The notes under the pieces were generated by a model. It was not told where the DNA came from, ran no database searches, and was given only the letters and a program-made list of their open reading frames with translations. 64,000 nucleotides of DNA from Streptomyces sp. NBC_01267 (lineage in GTDB: Bacteria; Actinomycetota; Actinomycetes; Streptomycetales; Streptomycetaceae). The stretch is taken from NCBI RefSeq assembly GCF_036241575.1, contig NZ_CP108455.1, positions 3,964,001 through 4,028,000 on the forward strand, given 5' to 3'. Position numbers and translations under genes: made by a program. Shown here piece by piece: positions 16,854-25,892 of the stretch. How positions within the stretch are numbered: the stretch's first letter is position 1; every line of letters starts with the position of its first letter.

Positions 16854-18332
16854 GTGAGCATTCCCGAGCCCTTGGACGACCCCTGGGCTGAGACCAGTCC
16901 GGGTGATCGTCTGCCCGTCTCCCGGCAGCGTCGTGGTGACGGCGGTGGCGGACGTGAACAGCACGACCGGGACCGTGAAGGCGGTTCCTGGGAGGGGGGC
17001 TCTCCCGCGTTCGAGCGGGTGCCCCCGCAGGACATCGACGCCGAGCAGTCCGTGCTCGGCGGCATGCTGCTCTCCAAGGACGCCATCGCCGATGTCGTCG
17101 AGGTCATCAAGGGCCAGGATTTCTACCGTCCCGCGCACGAGACCGTCTACCAGGCCATTCTTGACCTCTACGCGAAGGGCGAACCGGCCGACCCGATCAC
17201 GGTCGCCGCGGAACTGGTCAAGCGTGGCGAGATCAAGAAGGTCGGCGGGGCGCCGTATCTGCACACCCTCGTCCAGTCGGTTCCGACGGCCGCCAACGCC
17301 GAGTACTACGCCGAGATCGTCCATGAGCGGGCGGTCCTGCGCAGGCTCGTCGAGGCCGGTACCAAGATCACGCAGATGGGATACGCGGCCGACGGGGATG
17401 TCGACGAGATCGTCAACTCCGCCCAGGCCGAGATCTACGCCGTCACCGAGCAGCGGACCTCGGAGGACTATCTGCCGCTCGGCGACATCATGGAAGGGGC
17501 ACTCGACGAGATCGAGGCGATCGGTTCGCGCAGCGGCCAGATGTCCGGGGTGCCGACCGGTTTCACGGACCTGGACGCGCTGACGAACGGACTGCACCCG
17601 GGCCAGATGATCGTCATCGCGGCGCGCCCCGCCATGGGTAAGTCGACGCTGGCACTGGACTTCGCGCGGGCCTGTTCGATCAAGTCCGGACTGCCGAGTG
17701 TGATCTTCTCCCTCGAAATGGGGCGCAACGAGATCGCGATGCGTCTGCTGTCGGCGGAGGCGCGAGTGGCGCTGCACCACATGCGGTCGGGCTCGATGAC
17801 GGACGAGGACTGGACGAGGCTGGCGCGGCGGATGCCGGACGTCACCGCCGCTCCGCTGTTCATCGACGATTCGCCGAACCTGTCGATGATGGAGATCCGT
17901 GCGAAGTGCCGGCGGCTCAAGCAGCGGCAGGATCTGAAACTGGTCGTGATCGACTACCTGCAGCTGATGCAGTCCGGTGGGTCACGGCGCCCCGAGAGCC
18001 GCCAGCAAGAGGTCTCGGACATGTCGCGAAACCTGAAGCTGCTGGCGAAGGAACTCGAAGTTCCGGTCATCGCGCTCTCGCAGCTGAACCGTGGCCCCGA
18101 GCAGCGTACGGACAAGAAGCCCATGGTGTCCGACCTGCGTGAATCGGGTTCGATCGAGCAGGACGCGGACATGGTGATCCTGCTGCACCGTGAGGACGCG
18201 TACGAGAAGGAGTCGCCGCGAGCGGGCGAGGCGGACCTGATCGTGGCCAAGCACCGTAATGGCCCGACGGCGACGATCACGGTGGCGTTCCAGGGCCATT
18301 ACTCGCGGTTCGTGGACATGGCGCAGACGTGA
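16854..18332 (+). CDS. dnaB: Replicative DNA helicase
   Basis: 492 aa. It has an N-terminal DnaB domain (PPQDIDAEQSVLGGMLLSKDAI at about 62-83) and a RecA-like ATPase with Walker A AARPAMGKST (Lys263). Walker B KLVVIDYLQLM and the GPEQRTDKKPMVSDLRESGSIEQDAD loop follow. It unwinds DNA at the replication fork. The GTG at 16854 is preferred because AGGAGG sits seven bases upstream, and the longer open frame upstream overlaps the DnaA-box region without a ribosome site. No intein interrupts the ATPase. Confidence 0.95.
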   Translation: MSIPEPLDDPWAETSPGDRLPVSRQRRGDGGGGREQHDRDREGGSWEGGSPAFERVPPQDIDAEQSVLGGMLLSKDAIADVVEVIKGQDFYRPAHETVYQAILDLYAKGEPADPITVAAELVKRGEIKKVGGAPYLHTLVQSVPTAANAEYYAEIVHERAVLRRLVEAGTKITQMGYAADGDVDEIVNSAQAEIYAVTEQRTSEDYLPLGDIMEGALDEIEAIGSRSGQMSGVPTGFTDLDALTNGLHPGQMIVIAARPAMGKSTLALDFARACSIKSGLPSVIFSLEMGRNEIAMRLLSAEARVALHHMRSGSMTDEDWTRLARRMPDVTAAPLFIDDSPNLSMMEIRAKCRRLKQRQDLKLVVIDYLQLMQSGGSRRPESRQQEVSDMSRNLKLLAKELEVPVIALSQLNRGPEQRTDKKPMVSDLRESGSIEQDADMVILLHREDAYEKESPRAGEADLIVAKHRNGPTATITVAFQGHYSRFVDMAQT

Positions 18333-18557
18333 CCCGCTGTTGCTGCAGGTTCTCGGATCCGTTTTCTTTTCTCGTCCGGGGATGTCCACCGGGTGTCCAT
18401 TAGGACCTGGAGGGGAGAACTGTGCCTCTCCTGTCGCTGACCGAGGAAGCCGCGACTACCGGGCCCGCCCCGGCTTGATCGCCGGGGCGCTGAGCTCCTC
18501 TTCCAGGTACTGACGGAAAGGGGCGGTAGGCGGTGAGCCCGACCATGCCCACGGCTG

Positions 18558-18985
18558 TCAGGGCACGGTGACGACGATCTTGCCCGCGCGCATGGCCGGT
18601 GGCGCTGACGTCGTGAGCCGCGGCGGGTCTCCTTCAGCGGGAACGCGGCGTGCAGCGGGACGGTGAGGCGGCCTTGGCCGGCGAGATCGGATGCCAGTGG
18701 CTGCCCAGCCCGGCGACTCCCCTGCTTCGGAGCGGGAGAACCGCGCTCCGTGTCGGGCGGCGTAGAAGTCCGCGATGGTCACACGCGATGCGGATCGCCG
18801 GCGATGGCCACCAGTTCGGCCAGAGTGCCCTTACCGGCCGCGTCCAGAACCACGTCGACGCCGCGTCGGAACCAGTGGGGCAAGGCGATCGACCCTCCCG
18901 TAGGCGACCGGTGCGACGCCGAGTTGGTCGAGGAAGCAGTGGTTCCAGGGCCTCCAGTACCCGCATGGCCGTGAACACGGGCTAA
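18558..18985 (-). pseudogene. Decayed medium-chain oxidoreductase (C-terminal half)
   Basis: On the minus strand, pieces of a quinone-oxidoreductase-like protein appear in different frames. RRGVDVVLDAAGKGTLAELVAIAGD occupies about 18785-18880 and ends in a stop, while TIADFYAARHGARFSR continues in another frame from about 18782. The last residues, AGKIVVTVP, match the family C-terminus. The N-terminal GroES-like domain is absent and at least two frame changes are needed. It is clearly not expressed as a full protein. An intact relative lies at 20270-21163. Confidence 0.65.
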
Positions 18986-19047
18986 CTCCGCATACGTGGC
19001 GAGTCGTTCAGCGGGAGAGCTTGAAGTCGCTCACCTCTGCGGCACTG

Positions 19048-20172
19048 TCAGATTCCCGCTGCTTCTCGTCCGGTGAAGAACTTGATCACCTCCTGGGGCG
19101 TGGGGTTGTGGGCGACCGCGGCCGTGGCCGCGGCGCTGCGGGGGAACAGCCCTCGTTCGTACTCGGTGAGGGCGGTTTCGATGTCATCGGGGTGTGCGGC
19201 GAGGGCCTCGCCGAGTTCGGCGCCGTCCTGCATGGCCAGGCTGGCGCCCTCGCCGTTGGGGGTCGAGAGGTGGGCGGCATCGCCGAGCAGGGTCACTCCC
19301 GGCACCCGGTCCCAGCGCTGCCCGATCGGCAGGGCGTGCAGGGGGCGCAGGACCGGCGCGGTATCGCCGGCGGTGATCAGGGCGGTGAGTTCCGGTGCCC
19401 AGCCGTCGTACTCCTCCGCGATCCGCGCGGCGGCTGCGGCGGCATCGGTGAAATCGATGGTCTCGAACCAGTCCTGTGGCTTGGTCAGCGTGATGTAGGT
19501 GTGGAGGGTCCCGCCCCTCTCCCTGTGCGCCACGAACCACTTCCCGTTCCCGTCCAGGTCGAGCGCGACAAGCGTCCCGTCGCCGACCGCCTTCGCGGTG
19601 GCCGGGTGTCGGGTGTCGGCGTCGTGCAGTGTTGACTCGACGAAGGACCGGCCGACGTATGCGGGCGTGGTGTCGGAGAGCAGCGGTCGCACTCGTGACC
19701 ATGCACCGTCCGCGCCGACCAGCAGGCTCGTGACGACGGCGGTGCCGCCTGCGAAGGTCACCTCGTGACGGCCTTGGGTGAGGGCGCGGACGCCGGTGGC
19801 CGCGTGGCCCCATCGGACGGTGCCGGCGGGGAGTGAGTCGAGCAGGATCTGTCGCAGTTCGCCGCGCTGTACCTCGGGACTTCCGCCCGTGCCGTCGTCG
19901 GCCTTGTCGAACAGGACGGTCCCGTCTCGGCCGAGGATCCGTATAGCTTGGCGGCCCTCCAGGACGATGCCGCGGAACTCGTCCGTCAGACCGGCAGCCT
20001 TGAGGGCGAGTTGGCCGTTGCGGTCGTGGATGTCGAGCATCCCGCCCTGCGAACGCGCCGTCGGGGAGGACTCCGCCTCGTGGACCGTGACGGGGATGCC
20101 GTGGAGGTGCAGGACGCGGGCCAGGACGAGGCCGCCGAGTCCGGCGCCGATGATCGTGACAGGAGTGTGCAT
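19048..20172 (-). CDS. FAD-dependent monooxygenase, TetX-like
   Basis: 374 aa class A flavoprotein hydroxylase. An N-terminal FAD-binding GAGLGG motif is at residues 9-14. LVGADGAWSRVR follows mid-protein, with GDAAHLSTPNGEGASLAMQDGAEL for the FAD pyrophosphate-ribityl site. Length and segment order resemble TetX and related enzymes, but the substrate cannot be read from sequence. No signal or membrane segments. It lies between a decayed and an intact oxidoreductase of another family, all on the minus strand, suggesting a small xenobiotic/redox cluster next to a divergent TetR. Confidence 0.85.
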   Translation of the reverse strand: MHTPVTIIGAGLGGLVLARVLHLHGIPVTVHEAESSPTARSQGGMLDIHDRNGQLALKAAGLTDEFRGIVLEGRQAIRILGRDGTVLFDKADDGTGGSPEVQRGELRQILLDSLPAGTVRWGHAATGVRALTQGRHEVTFAGGTAVVTSLLVGADGAWSRVRPLLSDTTPAYVGRSFVESTLHDADTRHPATAKAVGDGTLVALDLDGNGKWFVAHRERGGTLHTYITLTKPQDWFETIDFTDAAAAAARIAEEYDGWAPELTALITAGDTAPVLRPLHALPIGQRWDRVPGVTLLGDAAHLSTPNGEGASLAMQDGAELGEALAAHPDDIETALTEYERGLFPRSAAATAAVAHNPTPQEVIKFFTGREAAGI

Positions 20173-20269
20173 GAAGCTCCTTGCTTGTCGTCCGTCCGCC
20201 GGGTGGGTCCGGGCAGGATCGCTGGAAGGAAGGCGGCTTGCCGGGCTGTGCCCTCGGGCAGGAAACGGC

Positions 20270-21163
20270 TCAGACGACGATCACCCGGCGCCCGCGTGTG
20301 TGACCGGCCCGGCTGTCGATGTGCGCGGCCGCGGCCTCGGCGAGCGTGTACGAGTTCTCGACCGGGATGTGGAGCTTTCCCCGTGCGATGAGGCCGACGG
20401 CCTCGGCGAGGGCTTCCGGTACGTTCCCGGTCACGCCGGAGTACCGGACACCGTGCTCCGGCGCGCCGAGATCGGCGATGGAGATCACCTTCCGCGGGTC
20501 CCCGGTCAGTCCGACGAGTTCGCGGATCACGCCGGAGCCGGTCAGATCGAGCGCTGCGTCGACACGGCCGAGCTGCCGCACCCGCTCGACCCAGCCCTCG
20601 CCGTACGTCGTGGCGAGGGCACCCAGGCTGCGCAGGTAGTCCTGGTTCGCGGCTCCGGCCGTGCCGATCACCGTGATGCCGCGGTCGCGGGCGATCTGCA
20701 GTACTGCCGATCCGACGCCCCCGGACGCTCCGCTGACCAGCAGCGTCTGGCCGGGCCGCACACCTGCCTGGCGGATGATGCGCAGCGCGGTCTCCACCAC
20801 GGAGGGGTATCCGGCCGCCTCTTCGAAGGTCAGCCCCTCGGGCATCCGGGCCCAGGCCGACAGCACGGCGAACTCGGCATAGGTGCTTGAGCCTCGCCCG
20901 AACACGTGGTCGCCGACCTCGACTCCTTCGACGCCCTCGCCGGCCTCGTCCACCACCCCGGAGGCGTCCTGCCCGACTCCGGCGGGCAGGACGACCGGGC
21001 GGACCTTCTGGAACTGGCCTTCACGGATTCTCCAGTCGACGGGGTTCACGCCCGCAGCCCGCACGGCGACGCGTATCTGGCCGGGGCCCGCGTGGGGCTC
21101 CTCGGCGCCTTCGAGGCGGAGAACGTCGGGACCGCCGAACTCGGCGAAGCTCACTCTCTTCAT
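20270..21163 (-). CDS. NADP-dependent quinone oxidoreductase-like protein
   Basis: 297 aa medium-chain dehydrogenase/reductase without the catalytic zinc cysteines. The N-terminal GroES-like domain includes AAGVNPVDWRIREGQ, and the cofactor-binding site is VSGASGGVGSAVLQIARDRG. It ends HTRGRRVIVV. It probably reduces quinones or enones with NADPH in the cytoplasm. It is transcribed divergently from a TetR regulator 72 bp away, which is the usual arrangement for regulator and target. Confidence 0.87.
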   Translation of the reverse strand: MKRVSFAEFGGPDVLRLEGAEEPHAGPGQIRVAVRAAGVNPVDWRIREGQFQKVRPVVLPAGVGQDASGVVDEAGEGVEGVEVGDHVFGRGSSTYAEFAVLSAWARMPEGLTFEEAAGYPSVVETALRIIRQAGVRPGQTLLVSGASGGVGSAVLQIARDRGITVIGTAGAANQDYLRSLGALATTYGEGWVERVRQLGRVDAALDLTGSGVIRELVGLTGDPRKVISIADLGAPEHGVRYSGVTGNVPEALAEAVGLIARGKLHIPVENSYTLAEAAAAHIDSRAGHTRGRRVIVV

Positions 21164-21181
21164 GCGGTCGACCGTAGCACT

Positions 21182-21206
21182 AACGGTTATTGTTTAGAAA
21201 CGGTTA
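21182..21206. promoter_or_regulatory. Candidate TetR operator in the divergent promoter
   Basis: Two direct copies of AACGGTTA (21182-21189 and 21199-21206), 17 bp apart, in the AT-rich space between the divergent oxidoreductase and tetR genes. Position and repeat spacing suit a regulator site. Symmetry is imperfect, so confidence is moderate. Confidence 0.45.
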
Positions 21207-21234
21207 CTCCTTTGGATTTGATAGTGTCAGCGGC

Positions 21235-21804
21235 ATGACCGAGCCGCCCGGACGCCGTGAGCGCAAGAAGGCCGCGACCCGGCAGAAGATCGCCGACACC
21301 GCCCTGCGGCTCTTCCTGGATCGCGGGTACGACGCGGTGGGCATCCGCGATGTGGCCGCCGAGGCCGACGTGGCCGTCACCACGCTCTTCTCCCACTTCG
21401 CCTCGAAAGAGGCCCTGGTGTTCGAGCAGGACGACAACTTCGAGCAACGCCTCACGCAGGCGGTCACCACCCGCGCGCCGCACGAACCGCTCATTCCCGT
21501 GCTGCGCCGCGAGATCCAGGAGATGGTCCGGCACTGCACGGCGGACGGCACCGTCCCGATCTACCGCATGATCGACGAGTCACGTGCCCTGCGGGAGTAC
21601 GAGGAGTCGATGCGGCTGCGTCATGCGGAGGCGCTGGCAACGGCCATCGCTGCCGATCCCGGCCTGTCACAGACCACGACGGCCTGCCGGACCATCGCGA
21701 GGTTCGTGATCGACGCCTATTCGCTGGCCCGTGAGGCGGACGATCCGCAGGCCGCGGTGGACGAGATCTTCCAGATGGTCGAGGCGGCCTGGGAAGTCAC
21801 CTGA
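21235..21804 (+). CDS. TetR family transcriptional regulator
   Basis: 189 aa. The N-terminal TetR helix-turn-helix is clear (RRERKKAATRQKIADTALRLFLDRGYDAVGIRDVAAEADVAVTTLFSHFASKEALV), and the C-terminal ligand domain is variable. The ATG at 21235 fits the family start. A longer open frame begins inside the promoter. It is divergent from the oxidoreductase at 20270-21163, so it probably represses that gene and possibly the FAD monooxygenase downstream. Confidence 0.88.
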   Translation: MTEPPGRRERKKAATRQKIADTALRLFLDRGYDAVGIRDVAAEADVAVTTLFSHFASKEALVFEQDDNFEQRLTQAVTTRAPHEPLIPVLRREIQEMVRHCTADGTVPIYRMIDESRALREYEESMRLRHAEALATAIAADPGLSQTTTACRTIARFVIDAYSLAREADDPQAAVDEIFQMVEAAWEVT

Positions 21805-21935
21805 CCTACCACTCTGCGAGCATCGCCCGCGAGATCAGGTCCGGTCCGGTGGTGCGCCGTCGAGACTTGTCGGTGTGCGGGCTGCCTGCCGGGTACGGGG
21901 TCGACCGGGACCGGATCATCGGGTAGGTCTCGACC

Positions 21936-23321
21936 ATGACATCTTCGGATTCCTTTACAGATCTCCTCCCCGGTACCCGGCGGGCTCTCCTGCACCGGGT
22001 TGCCACGGCTCAGTCCAAGGGGCGTGCGCCGTCGCTGGTGGGGGCGGTGATGCGGGACGGACAGTTGGTGTGGTCGGGGGCGCGCAGCTGCGTGGACGGG
22101 CACGCGCCGGACGCGGACACGCAGTACCGGATCGGCTCGATCACCAAGCCGTTCACGGCCGTGGCGGTGATGCGGTTGCGCGACGAGGGGCTGCTCGATC
22201 TCGCGGACCCGCTGGAGAAGCACCTCCCGGGCACCGGTGTGGGCGCGGTGACGATCGCTCAACTCCTCGGTCACACCGCCGGTCTGGCGGCCGAGACGCC
22301 GGGCGAGTGGTGGGAGCGTTCGTCGAGCGAGCTGCGGCCGGAGCTGGCGGATGTGCTCGGTGAGGGTCCGCCGCTGCATCCGGCGGGGCGGCGCCATCAC
22401 TACTCCAACCCCGGATACACGCTGCTCGGCGCGGTGGTGGAGGCGCTGCGCGGTGAGACCTGGGCGGAGGTGGTGCGGCGGGAGATCTGCGTACCGCTGG
22501 GGATGGACCGTACGACTGCGCAGCCGCAGGCACCGCATGCCGGGGGATGGGCGGTGCATCCGTGGGCGGATGTGATGCTGCCCGAGCCGTCGGAGGACCT
22601 GGGGCTGATGGCAGCCGCGGGGCAGTTGTGGTCGACGGCCGCGGATCTGTGCCGGTTCGCCGCGTTCCTGGCCCAGGGCGACGACCGGGTGCTGAGCGCG
22701 GAATCCGTACGGGAGATGCGCGCGCCGGCGGCTGCGCCGGAGGCCGGTCAGTGGGACGGCGGCTACGGCTTGGGGGTGCAGCTCGTCCGCCGTGACGGCC
22801 GGACACTCGTCGGGCACACGGGCTCGCTGCCCGGGTTCACCGCCGGGCTGTGGGTGTGCGTCGAGGACGGTGTGGCCGGGGTGGCGCTGGCGAATGCCAC
22901 ATCGGGGGCCGATACCCCGTCGGTGGCCGCTGATCTCGTTCGGATCGTCGCGGACGCGGAACCGGGACTGCCGCAACCGTGGCGCCCGCTCCCGGAGATG
23001 GACGCGGAGCTGCTGGAGCTGGCCGGGCCCTGGTACTGGGGGACGACGGTGGCCGGTCTGCGGCTGGTGGCGGACGGCGGGGTGGAGTTCGGCCCGCTGG
23101 CGGGCGGCGGGCGGAGTTCCAGCTTCCGTGCGGAGAAGGACGGGACCTGGACGGGGCTCGACGGCTACTACGCGGGGGAGACGCTGCGCGTCGTACGGCG
23201 GGACGGCAAGGTGAGCCATCTGGATCTGGGTTCCTTCGTGTTCACCCGGCAGCCGTACGAGCCCGCGTCGGTGGTGCCGGGCGGCGTCGACGAGGGAGGC
23301 TGGCGCGGCCTTCCCCGGTAG
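21936..23321 (+). CDS. Serine hydrolase, class C beta-lactamase-like
   Basis: 461 aa. The SxxK motif is S68-I-T-K71, YSN is at 156-158, and HTG at 294-296 takes the place of KTG, so the penicillin-recognising serine hydrolase site is complete. No signal peptide is visible, so it is likely cytoplasmic, closer to esterases and peptidases of the family than to secreted beta-lactamases. The C-terminal ~110 residues (from about 345) form an extra beta-rich domain as in Pab87/EstB-type proteins. Substrate unknown. Confidence 0.82.
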   Translation: MTSSDSFTDLLPGTRRALLHRVATAQSKGRAPSLVGAVMRDGQLVWSGARSCVDGHAPDADTQYRIGSITKPFTAVAVMRLRDEGLLDLADPLEKHLPGTGVGAVTIAQLLGHTAGLAAETPGEWWERSSSELRPELADVLGEGPPLHPAGRRHHYSNPGYTLLGAVVEALRGETWAEVVRREICVPLGMDRTTAQPQAPHAGGWAVHPWADVMLPEPSEDLGLMAAAGQLWSTAADLCRFAAFLAQGDDRVLSAESVREMRAPAAAPEAGQWDGGYGLGVQLVRRDGRTLVGHTGSLPGFTAGLWVCVEDGVAGVALANATSGADTPSVAADLVRIVADAEPGLPQPWRPLPEMDAELLELAGPWYWGTTVAGLRLVADGGVEFGPLAGGGRSSSFRAEKDGTWTGLDGYYAGETLRVVRRDGKVSHLDLGSFVFTRQPYEPASVVPGGVDEGGWRGLPR

Positions 23322-23353
23322 TGCGACAAGGGCTGCGGCAAAGGCTGCGGCAA

Positions 23354-23392
23354 GGGCCCGGATCAGCGCTCTCGATGTGCGGATCCGGGCCC
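23354..23392. terminator. Hairpin between convergent genes
   Basis: An 11-bp perfect stem (GGGCCCGGATC) with a 17-nt loop, between the serine hydrolase gene and the convergent winged-helix gene. Confidence 0.55.
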
Positions 23393-23441
23393 GGTCGGCC
23401 GGCCCGCGATCCGGCGTCCTGGGCGCTGTGCGTCCAACAGG

Positions 23442-24605
23442 TCAGCTCGTCAGTTCCCGTTCCAGCGGAGTCCGGAACCGCGGCGTGATCCGGGTGTCCC
23501 CCACCCACTCCGACAGCCGCGCCGCCTCCACTCCGATCGCCGCCACGGCCTCCTGGCCCGGATCCGTCAGCAGGCGCCACACCACTTCGCCGTCGGCGCG
23601 CTGTGCCCACCCGCCGATGATCTTGCCGTTCCACCACACGGTCGGGCCGATGTTGCCCGCGCGGTCGAAGAGGGCCGAGCGGTGCTCCGCGTCGAGGTGG
23701 AACGTGCGGTCCGCCCAGCCCATGGCGCTGGGGTCGAGGGCGGGCAGCAGGGCGGCCCAGGGTTCGACAGGCGGTTCGGGAGCGGTGTCGCCGGGGACGA
23801 CGAATCCGCTTACCCCGTCGTCGAGTTGGACTTCCTCCGCGTCGATCACCGCGAGCGCTCTGCGGCTGTCCGTCAGGGTCCACCCCGTCCACCAGGCGAG
23901 GTCCGCCTCGGTGGCCGGTCCGTACGAGTGGAGCCAGCGGCGGGCCACTTCCGCCTTGGCCTCGGGGACCGGGACGGCGGGCCAGGGGGTGGCGGCCGTC
24001 CAGCGGAACTGGCTCGATGTCCAGGAGCCGCGGGGGCGGTCGCGACGGATGTGGCCGTCGGCGGCGAGGAGGCGGATGATACGGGACGCGACGCCCTGTT
24101 CAGCCTGCCATTTCTTGCCGGGGAAGACCGTGATCTTCGTGCGCAGCGCGGGGACGGCAGCGGAGAGTTCACTCCCGGTGGCGGCGCCGCGGGTGGTGAG
24201 CGCGGCGAGTGTCGCGGCCTCGGTCTCGGCGAGCCAACGTTCGTCGAGGTCCCCGCTGTCGTCCGCGAGGTGTTTGAGGAACGTTCTGCGCTCCTTGGCC
24301 GCGATGGCGCGTGCGGTGGACGCGTCGACGTGCGGGGCGACCTCTCGCGACATGGCGAAGAGCGTGTTGCGCAGCGAGAGGAGCCGGACGAGGGCGACGT
24401 CGTCGTACAGGGCCCGCTCGACGGTGGCGGAGTCGGCGTCGGTCAGCCGTGCGCAGACGGAGAGGTAGAGGGTCGCGGCGTCGGTGGCGTGCAGGGCGAC
24501 GACGGCGTCCGCGGCTTCGACGGGGGTGGTGGCCCGTGCGGAGGGGACGAGGCGGTGACGGCGGCCCAGACGGGTGCGGCGCTGTTCGTTGCTGATCCGG
24601 TGCAT
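23442..24605 (-). CDS. Winged-helix DNA-binding protein, AlkZ-related
   Basis: 387 aa of the HTH_42 fold, which includes the AlkZ/AlkX DNA glycosylases that act on bulky or crosslinked bases. Known glycosylases use a QxQ or QxD motif after an 'LGLQ' turn. Here the equivalent position near residue 39 reads HAT (VVALHATDAATLYLSVCARL), so the catalytic Gln residues are not present. Later segments (GSWTSSQFRW, GPATEADLAWWTGW, FDRAGNIGPTVWWNGKIIGGWAQR) are typical of the family. It may bind DNA without glycosylase activity or use other residues. Confidence 0.75.
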   Translation of the reverse strand: MHRISNEQRRTRLGRRHRLVPSARATTPVEAADAVVALHATDAATLYLSVCARLTDADSATVERALYDDVALVRLLSLRNTLFAMSREVAPHVDASTARAIAAKERRTFLKHLADDSGDLDERWLAETEAATLAALTTRGAATGSELSAAVPALRTKITVFPGKKWQAEQGVASRIIRLLAADGHIRRDRPRGSWTSSQFRWTAATPWPAVPVPEAKAEVARRWLHSYGPATEADLAWWTGWTLTDSRRALAVIDAEEVQLDDGVSGFVVPGDTAPEPPVEPWAALLPALDPSAMGWADRTFHLDAEHRSALFDRAGNIGPTVWWNGKIIGGWAQRADGEVVWRLLTDPGQEAVAAIGVEAARLSEWVGDTRITPRFRTPLERELTS

Positions 24606-24737
24606 GGGCCCTGGTCGTCCGTTCCGTGGGTGCGGTCTTCGGTGGTGCGGCTGTGTGGGTGTGCGGCCGGGGCGACGTGCGGCCGTGCGTCCGTGGTTCG
24701 GTGGGCCGGTGCCACGGGCCGGGCCGCAGCCCGCTGG

Positions 24738-24767
24738 CCTTCGCCGGCCTTCGCCGGCCTTCGCCGG
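24738..24767. repeat. Three tandem 10-bp repeats
   Basis: CCTTCGCCGG occurs three times in a row just beyond the 3' end of the GNAT gene. It may be a simple slippage product. Confidence 0.6.
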
Positions 24768-24773
24768 TCCGGC

Positions 24774-25226
24774 TCAGAGCTGGAGTTTGAAGCCGAGGTG
24801 CGTGGCGGTGAAGCCGAGCCGTTCGTAGAAGCGGTGGGCATCGGTGCGGGTGGTGTCGGAGGTCAGCTGGACCAGCCGGCAGTTCTGGCTGCGGGAGGTG
24901 TCGACAGCCCACTCGATGAGCCGGGTGCCGAGACCGCTGCCGCGTTCGTCGGCATGGACGCGTACGCCTTCGATGAGGGCGCGGGTGGCGCCCCGGCGCG
25001 AGAGGCCGGGGATGACGGTGAGCTGAAGGGTGCCGACGACGCGCCCTTCGCGTACGGCGACGACGAGGTGCTGGTGGGGGTCGGCGGCGATCCGTCGGTG
25101 GGCCGCGGTGTACGGGGTGAGGTCGTCCGGGGATTCGCGCCGGGCGCCGAGGGGGTCGTCGGCGAGCATCGCCACGATGGCCGGGATGTCGTTCTCGTCC
25201 GCGCGGCGGATCTCCAGGTCGCTCAT
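24774..25226 (-). CDS. GNAT family N-acetyltransferase
   Basis: 150 aa, single GNAT domain. VRVHADERGSGLGTRLIEWA contains the acetyl-CoA-binding RGSGLG, and HRFYERLGFTATHLGFKL is the typical C-terminal motif. Substrate unknown. It is transcribed on the same strand as, and just downstream of, a MarR gene (10-bp gap), so the two may be co-transcribed. Confidence 0.87.
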   Translation of the reverse strand: MSDLEIRRADENDIPAIVAMLADDPLGARRESPDDLTPYTAAHRRIAADPHQHLVVAVREGRVVGTLQLTVIPGLSRRGATRALIEGVRVHADERGSGLGTRLIEWAVDTSRSQNCRLVQLTSDTTRTDAHRFYERLGFTATHLGFKLQL

Positions 25227-25236
25227 GGTGCGGAGG

Positions 25237-25725
25237 CTACTCGGGCGTGGGGTGCGTCCGCACGGGTCGGGCGGTCGGCCTGAGTTCCTCGACGGCCCTG
25301 ACGAGCGGGGAGAGTTCGGGGTTCCGGGCGGCCTCGGTGAGGGCTTCGCCCAGTGCGGCGGTGTGGGTGGGGCGGGCCTCGCCGAGAAGAGCGAGTCCGG
25401 CCTCGGTGACGTCCGTGTAGATGCCGCGCCGGTCGGTGTCGCAGAGGTAGCGGGTGAGCAGCCCGCGGTCCTCCAGCCGGGTGACCAGCCGGGTGGTGGC
25501 GCTCTGGCTGAGCACCACGGCGTCGGCGACCTGCTTCATCTGGAGGTGGCCGCCCGGCCCGTCGTGCTGGCGGCTGAGCACGTCGAGGAGGGAGTACTCG
25601 CGCACGCTGAGCCCGTGGCCGCGCTGGAGGGCCTTCTCGGTGTGGGCCTCGATGCGGCCGTGCAGCAGGGAGAGGGCGCACCAGCCGTGGGCGAGGGTGG
25701 TGAGTGCGGGGTCGGTCGCTGGCAT
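25237..25725 (-). CDS. MarR family transcriptional regulator
   Basis: 162 aa with the MarR winged helix (LSVREYSLLDVLSRQHDG, MKQVADAVVLSQSATTRLVTRLEDRGLLTRYLCDTDRRGIYTDVTEAG). The ATG at 25725 is chosen for its GGAGGA site 8 bases upstream. It is divergent from an MFS efflux gene, the classic MarR arrangement, so it probably represses that exporter in response to a phenolic or drug-like ligand. It also reads into the GNAT gene downstream. Confidence 0.88.
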   Translation of the reverse strand: MPATDPALTTLAHGWCALSLLHGRIEAHTEKALQRGHGLSVREYSLLDVLSRQHDGPGGHLQMKQVADAVVLSQSATTRLVTRLEDRGLLTRYLCDTDRRGIYTDVTEAGLALLGEARPTHTAALGEALTEAARNPELSPLVRAVEELRPTARPVRTHPTPE

Positions 25726-25799
25726 GGGTGTTCTCCTCCGTCGTCCTGCGCCCCGGCGCGGCTGAGATCCAGGATAGGACATAACCGCGATAGTCGGCG

Positions 25800-25824
25800 C
25801 TTGCAATTAATCGGCGCCTGCAAG
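25800..25824. promoter_or_regulatory. Candidate MarR operator
   Basis: Inverted repeat CTTGCA...TGCAAG (13-bp spacer) in the divergent marR/MFS promoter. Further GCAAG and TTGCA half-sites lie nearby (to 25855), a pattern seen at MarR sites. Confidence 0.5.
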
Positions 25825-25892
25825 TATTGTCTGCGCAAGTAAAGCGCTTCTGCAATCAATCAAGCTGTGCTTCCTCTGAAGGTGAAGACCCC

